A stretch of DNA of 64,000 nt, taken from assembly GCA_017163975.1 (NCBI GenBank), contig JAFFSR010000251.1, positions 2,542,001-2,606,000 of the forward strand, read 5' to 3'. The notes under the pieces were generated by a model. The model was not told where the DNA came from. It did no database searches and saw only the letters and a list, made by a program, of their open reading frames with translations. The stretch comes from Anastatus disparis (lineage: Eukaryota; Arthropoda; Insecta; Hymenoptera; Eupelmidae). The position numbers and the translations under genes are program-made. This document shows, piece by piece, positions 26,822 through 36,417 of this stretch (position 1 is the first letter of the stretch; each line of letters opens with the position of its first letter).

Positions 26822-27990
26822 CTCAAGGATCTCAGTGCTTCAGGTGAACTCTAAGGAAGACTGCAGATACTAAGCGATAGCTAAGTATCCTAGAGTAACC
26901 TTAGGGTACATTGTGGATCCTAGGAAATCACTAAGCATCCTAGGGTAACCCTAAGGTAGACTGCGAATCCTAAGTGATTACTAAGTATCCTAGTGTAACC
27001 CTAGGGTAAACTACGGATCCTAAGCGATCACTAAGCATCCTAAGGTAACCCTAGGGTAGACTGTGGATCTCAAGCAATCACTTAGCATCCCAGGGTGACC
27101 CTAAGGTAGATCCTAGGATATCTAGCTACCCTAGGGTAGAATATAGGGTACCTGGCTACCCTAGGGTAGACCTTGGGATATCTGGATACCCTAAGGTAAA
27201 CCCCAGGGTACCCTAGGATAGCTAGATACTCATAGGTAGACCTCAGGGTACCCTAGGGTAGCTGCATGCCCAAGGGTAACCTCAGGCTATCCTAGGGTAC
27301 CCTCGGGTTACCCTTGGGTTACCCTTGGGTATCCAGCTACCCGAGGGTACCCTGGGGTTACCTACGGGTATCCAGCTACCCTAGGGTACCCTGAGGTCTA
27401 CCCATGGGTATCCAGCTACCCTAGGGTACCCTGAGGTCTACCCATGGGTATCCAGCTACCCGAGGGTATCCTGGGCTTACCCTTGGGTATCTAGCTACCC
27501 TAGGGTATCCTGGGATTACCTACGGGTATCCAGCTACCCTAGGGTGCTCTGGGCTTACCCTTGGGTATCCAGCTACCCTAGGGTACCCTGGGGTTACCTA
27601 CGGGTATCTAGCTACCCTAGGGTACCCTGGGGTTACCTACGGGTATCCAGCTACCCTAGGGTACCCTGAGGTCTACCCATGGGTATCTAGCTATCCTAGG
27701 GTACCCTGGGGTTTACCTTAGGGTATCCAGATATCCCAAGGTCTACCCTAGGGTAGCCAGGTACCCTATATTCTACCCTAGGGTAGCTAGATATCCTAGG
27801 ATCTACCTTAGGGTCACCCTGGGATGCTAAGTGATTGCTTGAGATCCACAGTCTACCCTAGGGTTACCTTAGGATGCTTAGTGATTTCCTAGGATCCACA
27901 ATGTACCCTAAGGTTACTCTAGGATACTTAGTTATCGCTTAGTATCTGCAGTCTTCCTTAGAGTTCACCTGAAGCACTAAGATCCTTGAG
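26822..27990. repeat. GC-rich CCCTAGGG palindromic repeat core
   Basis: Inverted outer shells (ACTAAGCGAT, CTAAGTATCCTAG and similar motifs) surround a central tandem zone of about 27290-27720. That zone has units of roughly 40 bp built on CTACCCTAGGGTACCCTG and GGGTATCCAG. Most units are themselves partly palindromic (CCCTAGGG, GGTACC). The base composition contrasts sharply with the AT-rich surroundings. No coding potential is apparent. Confidence 0.8.
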
Positions 27991-28189
27991 TTTTTTTTTT
28001 TTTTTTTTTTTCTCAAGTGCAGATGACATCTTTTGCTCTTCTTTTTCTTCTTTTTTAATTTAATTTTTGCCCAGTGGAACTTTTTATAATAGTTCAATTT
28101 TGCTCAGATAAAATTTTCAGTTGATTTTTCGTGATCTCCGGATTCTACTCTCCATAGAAAAAATCTAAAATTATTTTCCGACATTTTCT

Positions 28190-28257
28190 CGGGGAATCGA
28201 ACTCCGGTCCACTAGGGCGCGAGGCAAGAGCCTTAGCCCCTGCGCTACCGTCGCCCC
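28190..28257 (-). other. tRNA-like module in right arm
   Basis: This is the mirror copy of 26556-26623, of the same 68-base length, on the opposite strand. Near-identity of the two arms shows that the module is an integral part of the palindrome. Confidence 0.6.
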
Positions 28258-28533
28258 TATCTTGCTCTTCTATTATAATACATGATGACAGTGAATTCAT
28301 AAACGCATCATTCGAACGCTCGGTCTTTCCTTGCACGCATGCACAACATTCACACTTGCAATGCATTATTACATTAAACCTTAAGATACTAGTTTATTCG
28401 AAAAAAATTTTTAATTTATCCTTGTATCCACGCTACTGTGAAAGCACTATAATAGATTAAGTTAAAAATAACCAAACCTAACAAAAAAATAATTATAATT
28501 TTTGCAAGTGTCACACTTCCTAGTTTTTTATTC

Positions 28534-29133
28534 GGGTGGGGTCCTATCATTAGAATGGTTTTTTTATCTCGTTGAAAATTTGCAACTATCAAAAAATTAG
28601 AATGTCCATTTTGGTCAACAGAATCAATAAAAAACGACTGACTACAATTTCGAATGAGTAAAAGGACGAATACTCAAAAGGACATTTAAACTTTTTAGAA
28701 TATAAAGTCATAGAACAAAAATTTTCTCAATAAACTTTCTAAATTTAGAAGTTTATTATTTCGAATGTGATTATATTCGAAAGAATAAAACAAAGATTCT
28801 TTAACTTCTTATTTACCAGTATTTCGACTAATGCTATTTTGACAACTATATTCATGATATTGAAGAAATGTTAATTCGAAACTTCAATATTATTAATTTT
28901 TTATAACTCTAAACAATTGAAATTCTGTTTTACCTTTAGTCTAATTTTGAAAATTAATACTTTCACCAATATAAAATTGATTGTTCTAATATCTAACTAT
29001 TTATAATTTTGACATTCGACTGTAATATTTTCGAATTCATTTTAGTCGAATAATCAAAATACACATTCTCATCTTTGATAGTCGCAAATTTGCAACGAGA
29101 TAGAAAAAACATTCTAATAATAGGACCCCACCC
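28534..29133. mobile_element. 600 bp foldback element G1, copy a
   Basis: Ends are GGGTGGGGTCCTATCATTAG and its complement ATAGGACCCCACCC, with long inverted subterminal arms that share GATAGTCGCAAATTT and its mirror. It is flanked by a perfect 9 bp direct repeat TTTTTATTC (28525-28533 and 29134-29142). No open frame suggests a transposase. The second copy at 34258-34857 is very similar and of the same length. Superfamily is unresolved; 8-9 bp duplications occur in hAT, P, Merlin and Mutator-type elements. Confidence 0.9.
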
Positions 29134-29358
29134 TTTTTATTCATAAGTATCTTCTGTTGATTGAATTATTTGCCCTCGAAGTGATAAAATATTACTATAT
29201 CTTGCTAAATTTTTAAAAGGTTTAATATATTACAATACCGTTGACAAAAAGCGTGCCACTTTTGACAGTTTGAAAAATGACTGATTTTCAAATAATTGTT
29301 CATATATCCGTCAAAAATTGACTAATTCAAATAATCCAAAGTTGAAAATGAAGAGTAT

Positions 29359-29460
29359 GATACAATGCTTTCTCAATGAGCTCTATGAGAAAGCATTGTA
29401 CCAAAGCACTTGACAGCATATCTAATGTTATTTAAATGCAACAAGACTTATTGATGATAT
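29359..29460 (+). repeat. T unit, copy 1 (partial)
   Basis: It starts with a hairpin (ACAATGCTTTCTCA, mirrored by TGAGAAAGCATTGT) and continues through CACTTGACAGCATATCTAATG into AACAAGACTTATTGATG. The same order occurs at 32885-34050 (interrupted by two MITEs) and 40166-40275. Copy 1 preserves the uninterrupted version of the target sites of MITEs b and c. Confidence 0.8.
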
Positions 29461-30419
29461 TTTGTTAGAATTTTATATTAATTGAAAATTGGATAATCCA
29501 TATTGTCTATTCATTGTAATCAGTAAATCATATTTAATTAATCGGAATCAAAATTCGTATAAATCTAGGAATGAGGAATAATTTATATTTAAATAAAGTA
29601 AATATGAGGGGAGGCAATTTAAGTAAAAATCAAATTTTATTATACTCCAATGATAATTAATTTATTTATTCAGTTTTATAAAAATAAAATTTAAGCTTTC
29701 GAAAACGAATGATGGAGGCCACACCGAGTTTCGATAAAATTAAAAATTTAATTACATACGCATAAGTAATAAAATTTTAATATTCAACAAAATTAGAATA
29801 TTCTCTTTACAAATTTAATAATTTGGCAAACGCATATTTTTATTACAATTTTTACGAAATATATATTTCTATATTCCATCTAATTATCCAAGAAATATAC
29901 TTGATTCCTTTTTTTATATACATTCTTTGTCATCTACATTATTTCTAAAAAGTCACATTATATACAAAATTTATTGTTACAATATGATAAATATCATATA
30001 GCAAACTAATCTTATTAATCATATGAAAATGAATGCTGTGTTACTGGTATCCCTTACACGGAGAGAAATTTGGCTATCCTATATTGACACAAAATATCGT
30101 ATATCATTCGTAGATTGCGAACTGTACTATAAACTTAAATTGGATCAATGAATATATTCTATTTTCAAAATGTGAATCCCACAGAAGAGATAAACATTGC
30201 AAGTTTTATTTCAGTGGGATGTAAATGTTTTGTTGACATGGCTCGAATAATATCTTAATGTAAACAAAGTTTGCCAACGCGCTACTACGCCGATATTAAT
30301 CTATCGTTAACATTATGTGTATATAACCTATAATAAGATCAAAACCTCGCCTTTGTTCACTGTTCTGAATCTTCCATACCAAAATTTCTCTCCGTGTAGA
30401 ATCCAAATGAATACTCCGT

Positions 30420-31698
30420 TTATGGAGAAATATTTTTTGAATGAGTCTTTTTGTGCCGATTTAAATGATCTTTACGACCGAATTGCTTTTCACAAATCGT
30501 GCATACATATGGTTTTTCGCCGGTATGGATTCTCTCGTGTCGTGTAAGCTCTTCTTTTCTTTTGAAATCTTTGCTACAACTAGTGTGATTACATTTGAAT
30601 GGCCTTTCACCTGTGAGCAAAAAAATAAAGATATCATGAGATTTATTTATTCCGTTATCAACATTGTAAACAATTTATTACACATACAAGGAGGTAAAGA
30701 ACTGTTAAGTCCATATAAGTGTGCAATGGACACAAATATGTGCTATGGGGTCGTCATTTTACATTCCGTGGTGCGTATGTTATTTTTTGCCATTCTCGGC
30801 TCAAAATCGCAACTTCATTGCTCATTTTTGGCTTCCATGGCAAAAGATACACTTCGCTACTGATATGAAAAGGCTTTTTTACGAAACTCGTTAGGGTCCA
30901 CGCTTTCGGCTCGGGCCGTAAACTTCTGGTTTCGTGAATAAAGCCATTTCACATGCATTACAAAATGTACTATTTCACCATACCAAGGCCAAAAATATTC
31001 AGACAGGGTATGGCGAAAATAATGTTCTTATTTTTTTATTTGAATAACGTAACAGCATGATATTTTATAATTCATCCAATATCACACATTAAAGAATTAA
31101 TAATACGTATAATTAATAAAAAAATCTTTACGAAAAATTCAAAGATATATTTTAATAATTAAAAGTTTAACTTACCGGTATGTATTCTCATATGACTAGC
31201 TAATTTTGATATTTTAGAATAAGATGCTCTACAGTGATCGCACGTGTAAGTCTTGGGCCTTAATATAGCTTGCGTTGTTCCTCTATTCTGTTGGCCTACT
31301 CCGGCAACAGCTTCTTGTACTGGAGATCGTGCCAAAGTTAATGGTGGATGGTAAACAAAAGATCGTGGAAGATAGAAAAAAGCATTTCTTCCAGGAAGAG
31401 CCATACGTACAAGTGGATAAGATACATCAGGCAAGTATGGGACAGCCGGAATTGTGTTATCCGAATTATGAGTATTGGATTCTACTCCGGCAACAGCTTC
31501 TCGTACTGGAGATCGTGCCAAAGTTGATGGTGAATAGTAAACAGAAGATCTTGGAAGATAATAGAAAGTATTCCTTCCAGGAACAGCAATACGTACACGA
31601 GAATAATCCGAAGAGCATGACGAAACACTTCTATGGGCACTGTTAGATTCATCTTCCATTTCCCATCGTTGAAAGAAGTTATTTGGATTTCTATACAT
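30420..31698 (-). CDS. C2H2 zinc-finger protein, copy 1 (two exons)
   Basis: Predicted exons are 31176-31698 and 30420-30610. The donor GTAAGT follows ACCG at 31176, and the acceptor TTGCTCACAG precedes GTGAAAGG at 30610. Joining them restores an [10 protein letters not shown] linker, which strongly supports the splice. The product is about 237 residues and probably a nuclear DNA- or RNA-binding factor; no target is known. The first 140 residues contain a duplicated segment of about 43 residues (VRIAVPGRN, and VRMALPGRN; both end ARSPV-EAVAGV). Three C2H2 fingers follow: CDHC with HMRIH, CNHTSC (x4 spacing) with HERIH, and CTIC with HKKTH. I chose the ATG at 31696-31698. Upstream in frame there are six codons from a GTG and then a TAA, so a further 5' exon using an acceptor near 31722 is also possible. 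I do not recognise the N-terminal region. A second near-identical copy lies about 6 kb away. Confidence 0.8.
30775..31010. repeat. F1-family relic in the zinc-finger intron, copy 1
   Basis: It contains CTCGGCTCAAAATCGCAACTT, GGCTTTTTTACGAAACTCGTT, a TTTCGGCTCGGGCCGTAA segment and AAAATGTACTATTTC, in the same order as in the foldback at 24.9-25.3 kb but diverged. It lies wholly inside the predicted intron. The homologous position in copy 2 (36770-37000) holds the same relic, so the insertion predates the block duplication. Confidence 0.7.
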
Positions 31699-32208
31699 CG
31701 TGTATGCAAACTTCACTTCACTTTAAAGAAAAATATGAAATGTTCGATTTTCCGTAAATCTCAATATGCTCCGAATTTGAAGTAGAATAGAAAAAGTGTA
31801 TTCAGTTCAATGAACCTAAGTAAACTAACTCCTTCTAGACCGGCAAGTTGTACTTATATTTGCGAAACTAAGGGCAGTTCATACCTGGCGTTCCGTACAG
31901 CCTTAATCTCTTAAGCTCCAAGAGGGCTTTAAAAAAAAGTATATCCTTCTCCCTCCCTCTTCTAACCTTGAGAGACTTAAAAGTAGGGGAAATGTATTTG
32001 GAGTGTAATAGAACGCAATATAATTTTTCTTGGATTATTTTAATATTAAGACAAACACTGTTCTGTAACTAATGGAAAGAAAATAATAGCGATAAGAAAT
32101 TACCTATACATGCTTAAGTAACTATACAGGCTTAAGTAAATATACAGGCTAAGAAAACCAATTTTCAATAGCTTTCCCCTAGTTAGATAAAAAATTAATT
32201 GTATGCAA

Positions 32209-32721
32209 GGGTGGGGTTCGATTTTTCGAAAGACCGATATTTTTTTGTGCTTAATGTAGAATCTCAAAATTTAGAATGATGCTATTGATAACATTCATTT
32301 AAATTATTTAGAAATCTCGTTTTCAATTCATGGCTGCTATCGAAATTTATTTATTTGAATAAATTATAATTGATATTTAAAATAGTAACAAGTATACAGA
32401 ACACCATATTATGATTAGATATTTCGAAATTTCTTATAGAGTTTTCAAAAGTATATTTTTGTATATTCTTTCAATACTTGTCAAAAGATTTTATTAGAAA
32501 TTTCGAAATATTTTATAATTATATGGTGCTCTATGTACGTGTTACGATTCTAAATATCAATTATAATTTATTCGAATAAATAAATTTCGATTGCAGCCAT
32601 GAATTGAAAATGAGATTTCTAAATAATTTAAATGAATGTTATCAATAGCATCATTCTAAATTTTGAGATTCTACGTTAAGCACAAAAAAATATCGGTCTT
32701 TCGAAAAATCGAACCCCACCC
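32209..32721. mobile_element. 513 bp foldback MITE H, copy a
   Basis: Ends are GGGTGGGGTTCGATTTTTCG and its complement, and the arms are inverted over nearly half the element each. A perfect 8 bp duplication GTATGCAA flanks it (32201-32208 and 32722-32729). T3 near 40005 has the single-copy empty site. Confidence 0.93.
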
Positions 32722-32974
32722 GTATGCAAATCTGGAAGCAAATCCATTTAGTAGTTTTCGAGATTTGATTAGCGTAATGAACACATACACACATACATAT
32801 AGACATTTTCTGGAAACCACTTTTTTAGACTCTTTAAGTCCAAATATGTACAAATTACTAAAAGAGTAGAAAAAATTTTTTTTTATGGATACAATGCTTT
32901 TCAATGAGCCTTTAAGAGAAAGCATTGCACCAAAGCACTTGACAGCATATCTAATGTTATTTAAATGCAACAAG

Positions 32975-33489
32975 GGGTGGGGTTCGATTTTTCGAAAGGC
33001 CGATATTTTTTTTTGCTTAACGTAGAATCTCAAAATTTAGAAAGATGCTATTGATAACATTCATTTAAATTATTTATAAATCTCATTTTCAATTCATGGC
33101 TACAATCGAAATTTATTTATTCGAATAAACTATAATTGATATTTAGAATCGTAACACGTACATAGAGCACCATATAATTATAAAATATTTCGAAATTTCT
33201 AATAAAATCTTTTGACATGTATTGAAAGAATATACAAAAATATACTTTTGAAAACTCTGTTAGAAATTTCGAAATATCTAATTATAATATATGGTGTTCT
33301 GTATACTTGTTACTATTCTAAATATCAATTATAATTTATTCAAATAAATAAATTTCGATTGCAGTCATGAATTGAAAACGAGATTTCTAAATAATTTAGA
33401 TGAATGTTATCAATAGCATCATTCTAAATTTTGAGATTCTACGTTAAGCACAAAAAAATATCGGTCTTTCGAAAAATCGAACCCCACCC
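32975..33489. mobile_element. 515 bp foldback MITE H, copy b
   Basis: Same ends and arms as copy a. The perfect 8 bp duplication is GCAACAAG (32967-32974 and 33490-33497). The empty site survives in T1 (about 29439) and T3 (about 40248). Confidence 0.93.
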
Positions 33490-33507
33490 GCAACAAGACT
33501 TATTGAT

Positions 33508-34020
33508 GGGTGGGGTTCGATTTTTCGAAAGACCGATATTTTTTTGTGCTTAACGTAGAATCCCAAAATTTAGAATGATGCTATTCATAACAGTCACTTG
33601 AATTATTTAGAAATTTCTTTTTCAATTCCTGGTCGCAATCGAAATTTATTTATTCGAATAAATTACAATTAATATTTAGAATCGTAACATGTATATAGAG
33701 CACCATATAATTATAAAATATTTCGAAATTTCTAATAAAATCTTTTTTCAAGTATCAAAAGAATGTTCAAACATATACTTTTGAAAATTCTATTAGAAAT
33801 TTCGAAATGTCTCATCATAATATGGTGTTCTGTATACTTATTACAATTCTAAATATCAATTGCGATTTGTTCGAGTGAATAAATTTCTATTGCAACCATG
33901 AATTGAAAACGGGATTTCTAAATAAATTAAGTGAATGTTATGAATAGCATCATTCTAAATTTTGGGATTCTACGTTAAGCACAAAAAAATATCGGTCTTT
34001 CGAAAATTCGAACCCCACCC
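33508..34020. mobile_element. 513 bp foldback MITE H, copy c
   Basis: Same family, with a few more differences from a and b. The perfect 8 bp duplication is TTATTGAT (33500-33507 and 34021-34028). Only 18 bp separate it from copy b. Confidence 0.93.
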
Positions 34021-34257
34021 TTATTGATGATATTTTGTTAGAATTTTCTATTAATTGAAAATTGGATAATCCATATTGTCTATTCATTATAATTAGTAAA
34101 TCTTTAATTAATCGGAATCAAAATTCGTATAAATCTACACTGAGACAAATAGATTATAACTTTAGTTATAGATAGTAATAAAAATTACTATATTTTATAG
34201 GAGAGCTGGGACATTTCTGCATTATAACACTTTTTATCACATTTATAACAAATATTA

Positions 34258-34857
34258 GGGTGGGGTCCTATCATTAGAATGTTTTTTCTATCTCGTTGAC
34301 AATTTGCGACTATCAAAAAATTAGAATGTCCATTTTGGTCATCAGAATCAATAAAAAACGACTGACTACAATTTTGAATGAGTAAAAGGACGAATGCTCA
34401 AAAGGATATTTAAACTTTTTAGAATATAAAGTCATAGAACAAAAATTTCTTCAATAAACTTTCTAAATTTAGAAATTTATTATTTCGAATATGATTATAT
34501 TCGTAAGAATAAAACGAAGATTCTTTAACTTTTAATTTATCAGTATTTCGACTAATGTTGTTTTGACTATTGTATTTATGATATTGAAGAAATGTTAATT
34601 CGAAACTTCAGTATTATTCATTTTTTATAACTCTAAACAATTAAAATTCTGTTTTATCTTTAGTCTAATTTTGAAAGTTAATATTTTCACTTATCTAAAA
34701 TTGATTGTTCTAATATCTAACAACTTATAATTTTGACATTCGACTATAATATTTTCGAATTCATTTCAGTCGAATAATCAAAATCCACATTCTAATCTTT
34801 GATAGTCGCAAATTTTCAACGAGATGGAAAAAACATTCTAATAATAGGACCCCACCC
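34258..34857. mobile_element. 600 bp foldback element G1, copy b (nested)
   Basis: Same ends and length as 28534-29133. It is flanked by AAATATTA (34250-34257 and 34858-34865), an 8 bp duplication. It becomes 9 bp (CAAATATTA) if the last C of the right end is counted as target. It sits inside the TA-flanked element and so is younger than that element's arrival, unless carried in with it. Confidence 0.9.
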
Positions 34858-34995
34858 AAATATTACTATAAATTCGATAAGGTTGGCAACAATCGTTTAA
34901 GAAATGAAACTATATCTTATTAGAAAAATTGCTATATTGCATAGTAAAAATTATGTTATAGTAAAATTTGTTCTGACAGAGTAAAAATATTTGAT

Positions 34996-35110
34996 ATCTC
35001 ATGTTGGAATTAATATTATAAAAATAATACATTTTATTATGTATATTATAAATTTCATTATGCATATAATAAATTTTATTATGAATATAATAAATTTTAC
35101 TATTTCAAAT
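34996..35110. repeat. Short AT-rich tandem repeat
   Basis: About four diverged units of roughly 21-24 bp built on TATAATAAATTTTATTATG. The 65-codon frame across it (a repeated INFIM-type peptide) is a product of the repeat and not a gene. Confidence 0.6.
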
Positions 35111-35226
35111 AGTAATGTCGAGTCGATGATCTGTAAATTTATTTCTAACCTCAAAATTTTCTACCAAATTGAAAGTATAGTTGTGTAACATATGTAGACG
35201 ATTCGAAATTTTATAAGTAACATGTC

Positions 35227-35297
35227 GTAATGGCGCCGTCGGTAACGTTCACGCTTTCCAGTCTCGAGGTCCCGGGTTCGACTCCACTTCAGGTCCG
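35227..35297 (+). other. tRNA-like segment inside the TA-flanked element
   Basis: An A-box-like TGGCGCCGTCGGTAAC and a B-box-like GGGTTCGACTCC are followed about 15 bases later by a T7 run that could terminate Pol III transcription. The arms pair poorly, so it is not a functional tRNA gene. It is more likely a SINE head or a captured tRNA relic. Confidence 0.5.
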
Positions 35298-36417
35298 TTT
35301 TTTTCTTAGGTAATTTATTTTTAAAAAATTGATTAATAAAATTTAAATTAATAAATTAAATGAATTTAAAACATATCAATGACAAATTTCGGGTACAAAA
35401 AAAAAAAAAATTTTTTTCTACACATCTGTTTTCATAAATTTTACTATGTAATATAGTAATTTTTATTATAACGCAGAAATGTCCCACTCGTACTATATAA
35501 TATAGTAATTTTTAATACAATCTATAGTTATATTTATTATAGGATTTCTCTCAGTGTATGAATGAGGAATAATTTCTATTTAAATAAAGGGAATATAAGG
35601 GGAGGCAATTTAAGTAAAAATCAAATTTTATTATACTCCAATGATAATTAATTTATTTATTCAGTTTTATAAAAATAAAATTTAAGCTTTCGAAAACGAA
35701 TGATGGAGGCCACACCGAGTTTCGATAAAATTAAAAATTTAATTACATACGCATAAGTAATAAAATTTTAATATTCAACAAAATTAGAATATTCTCTTTA
35801 CAAATTTAATAATTTGGCAAACGCATATTTTTATTACAATTTTTACGAAATATATATTTCTATATTCCATCTAATTATCCAAGAAATATACTTGATTCCT
35901 TTTTTTATATACATTCTTTGTCATCTACATTATTTCTAAAAAGTCACATTATATACAAAATTTATTGTTACAATATGATAAATATCATATAGCAAACTAA
36001 TCTTATTAATCATATGAAAATGAATGCTGTGTTACTGGTATCCCTTACACGGAGAGAAATTTGGCTATCCTATATTGACACAAAATATCGGATATCATTC
36101 GTAGATTGCGAACTGTACTATAAACTAAAATTGGATCAATGAATATATTCTATTTTCAAAATGTGAATCCCACAGAAGAGATAAACATTGCAAGTTTTAT
36201 TTCAGTGGGATGTGAATGTTTTGTTGACATGGCTCGAATAATATCTTAATGTAAACAAAGTTTGTCAACGCGCTACTACGCTGATATTAATCCATCGTTA
36301 ACATTATGTGTATTATAACCTATAATAAGATCAAAATCTCGCCTTTGTTCACTGTTCTGAATCTTCCATACCAAAATTTCTCTCCGTGTAGAATCCAAAT
36401 GAATACTCCGTTCATGG

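Larger units (their letters stand above)
26366..28447. mobile_element. 2.08 kb giant palindromic element
   Basis: The whole segment reads as one inverted repeat. It begins GTGCTTTCACAGTAGCGTGG and ends with the reverse complement, with TA on both outer sides (26364-26365 and 28448-28449), consistent with a TA target duplication. Each outer arm is about 435 bp and carries a tRNA-like block. A run of 21 A (26801-26821) mirrors a run of 21 T (27991-28011). The core of about 1.17 kb is GC-rich and made of CCCTAGGG/GGGTACCC-type repeats. No protein-coding frame is supported: the two 73-codon frames in the arms are mirror copies of each other and translate the tRNA-like block. It is likely a non-autonomous DNA element; the superfamily is unknown. 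Confidence 0.85.
29461..32148. repeat. Zinc-finger gene block, direct duplicate 1
   Basis: This block matches about 34029-38242 in the same orientation, at an offset of 5991 bases in the coding part. It includes the whole zinc-finger gene, its intron, its 3' flank and the upstream region to an 18 bp minisatellite (two units here, 32113-32148). Differences are scattered substitutions and small indels, apart from the 1.42 kb insertion and the minisatellite expansion in block 2. Confidence 0.9.
32149..34050 (+). repeat. T unit, copy 2, interrupted by three MITEs
   Basis: Without the insertions it reads GCTAAGAAAACCAATTTTC, GTATGCAAATCTGGAAGC, the GAACACATACACACATACAT stretch, the AATGCTTTTCAATGAG hairpin and CAACAAGACTTATTGATG. 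This matches T3 at 39955-40275 closely. Foldback elements sit at 32209-32721, 32975-33489 and 33508-34020. Frames predicted across the MITE/T boundaries (for example 32671-33033) are artefacts of this mosaic. Confidence 0.8.
34138..35556. mobile_element. TA-flanked terminal-inverted-repeat element
   Basis: The left end CACTGAGACAAATAGATTAT and the right end ATAGGATTTCTCTCAGTG are imperfect inverted repeats. Similarity extends inwards to GGGACATTTCTGC and its mirror GCAGAAATGTCCC, so the arms are about 85 bp. TA lies on both sides (34136-34137 and 35557-35558). Block 1 has the uninterrupted site at about 29570 (AAATCTAGGAATGAGG), which proves an insertion after the block duplication, unless it was precisely excised from block 1. 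The TA target suggests a Tc1/mariner-type or similar non-autonomous element; no transposase is seen. It carries a nested G1 element and a tRNA-like segment. Confidence 0.88.

Noticed and set aside
30465..30863. Plus-strand frame of 132 codons, and its counterpart 36457-36855
   Set aside because: It overlaps the zinc-finger second exon and intron in antisense; no domain.
31275..31646. Plus-strand frame of 123 codons, and its counterpart 37263-37637
   Set aside because: Antisense shadow of zinc-finger exon 1. Its own internal repeat only reflects the repeat on the coding strand.
32671..33033. 120-codon minus frame across a T unit and MITE
   Set aside because: It crosses element boundaries and merely reflects two inverted MITE ends.
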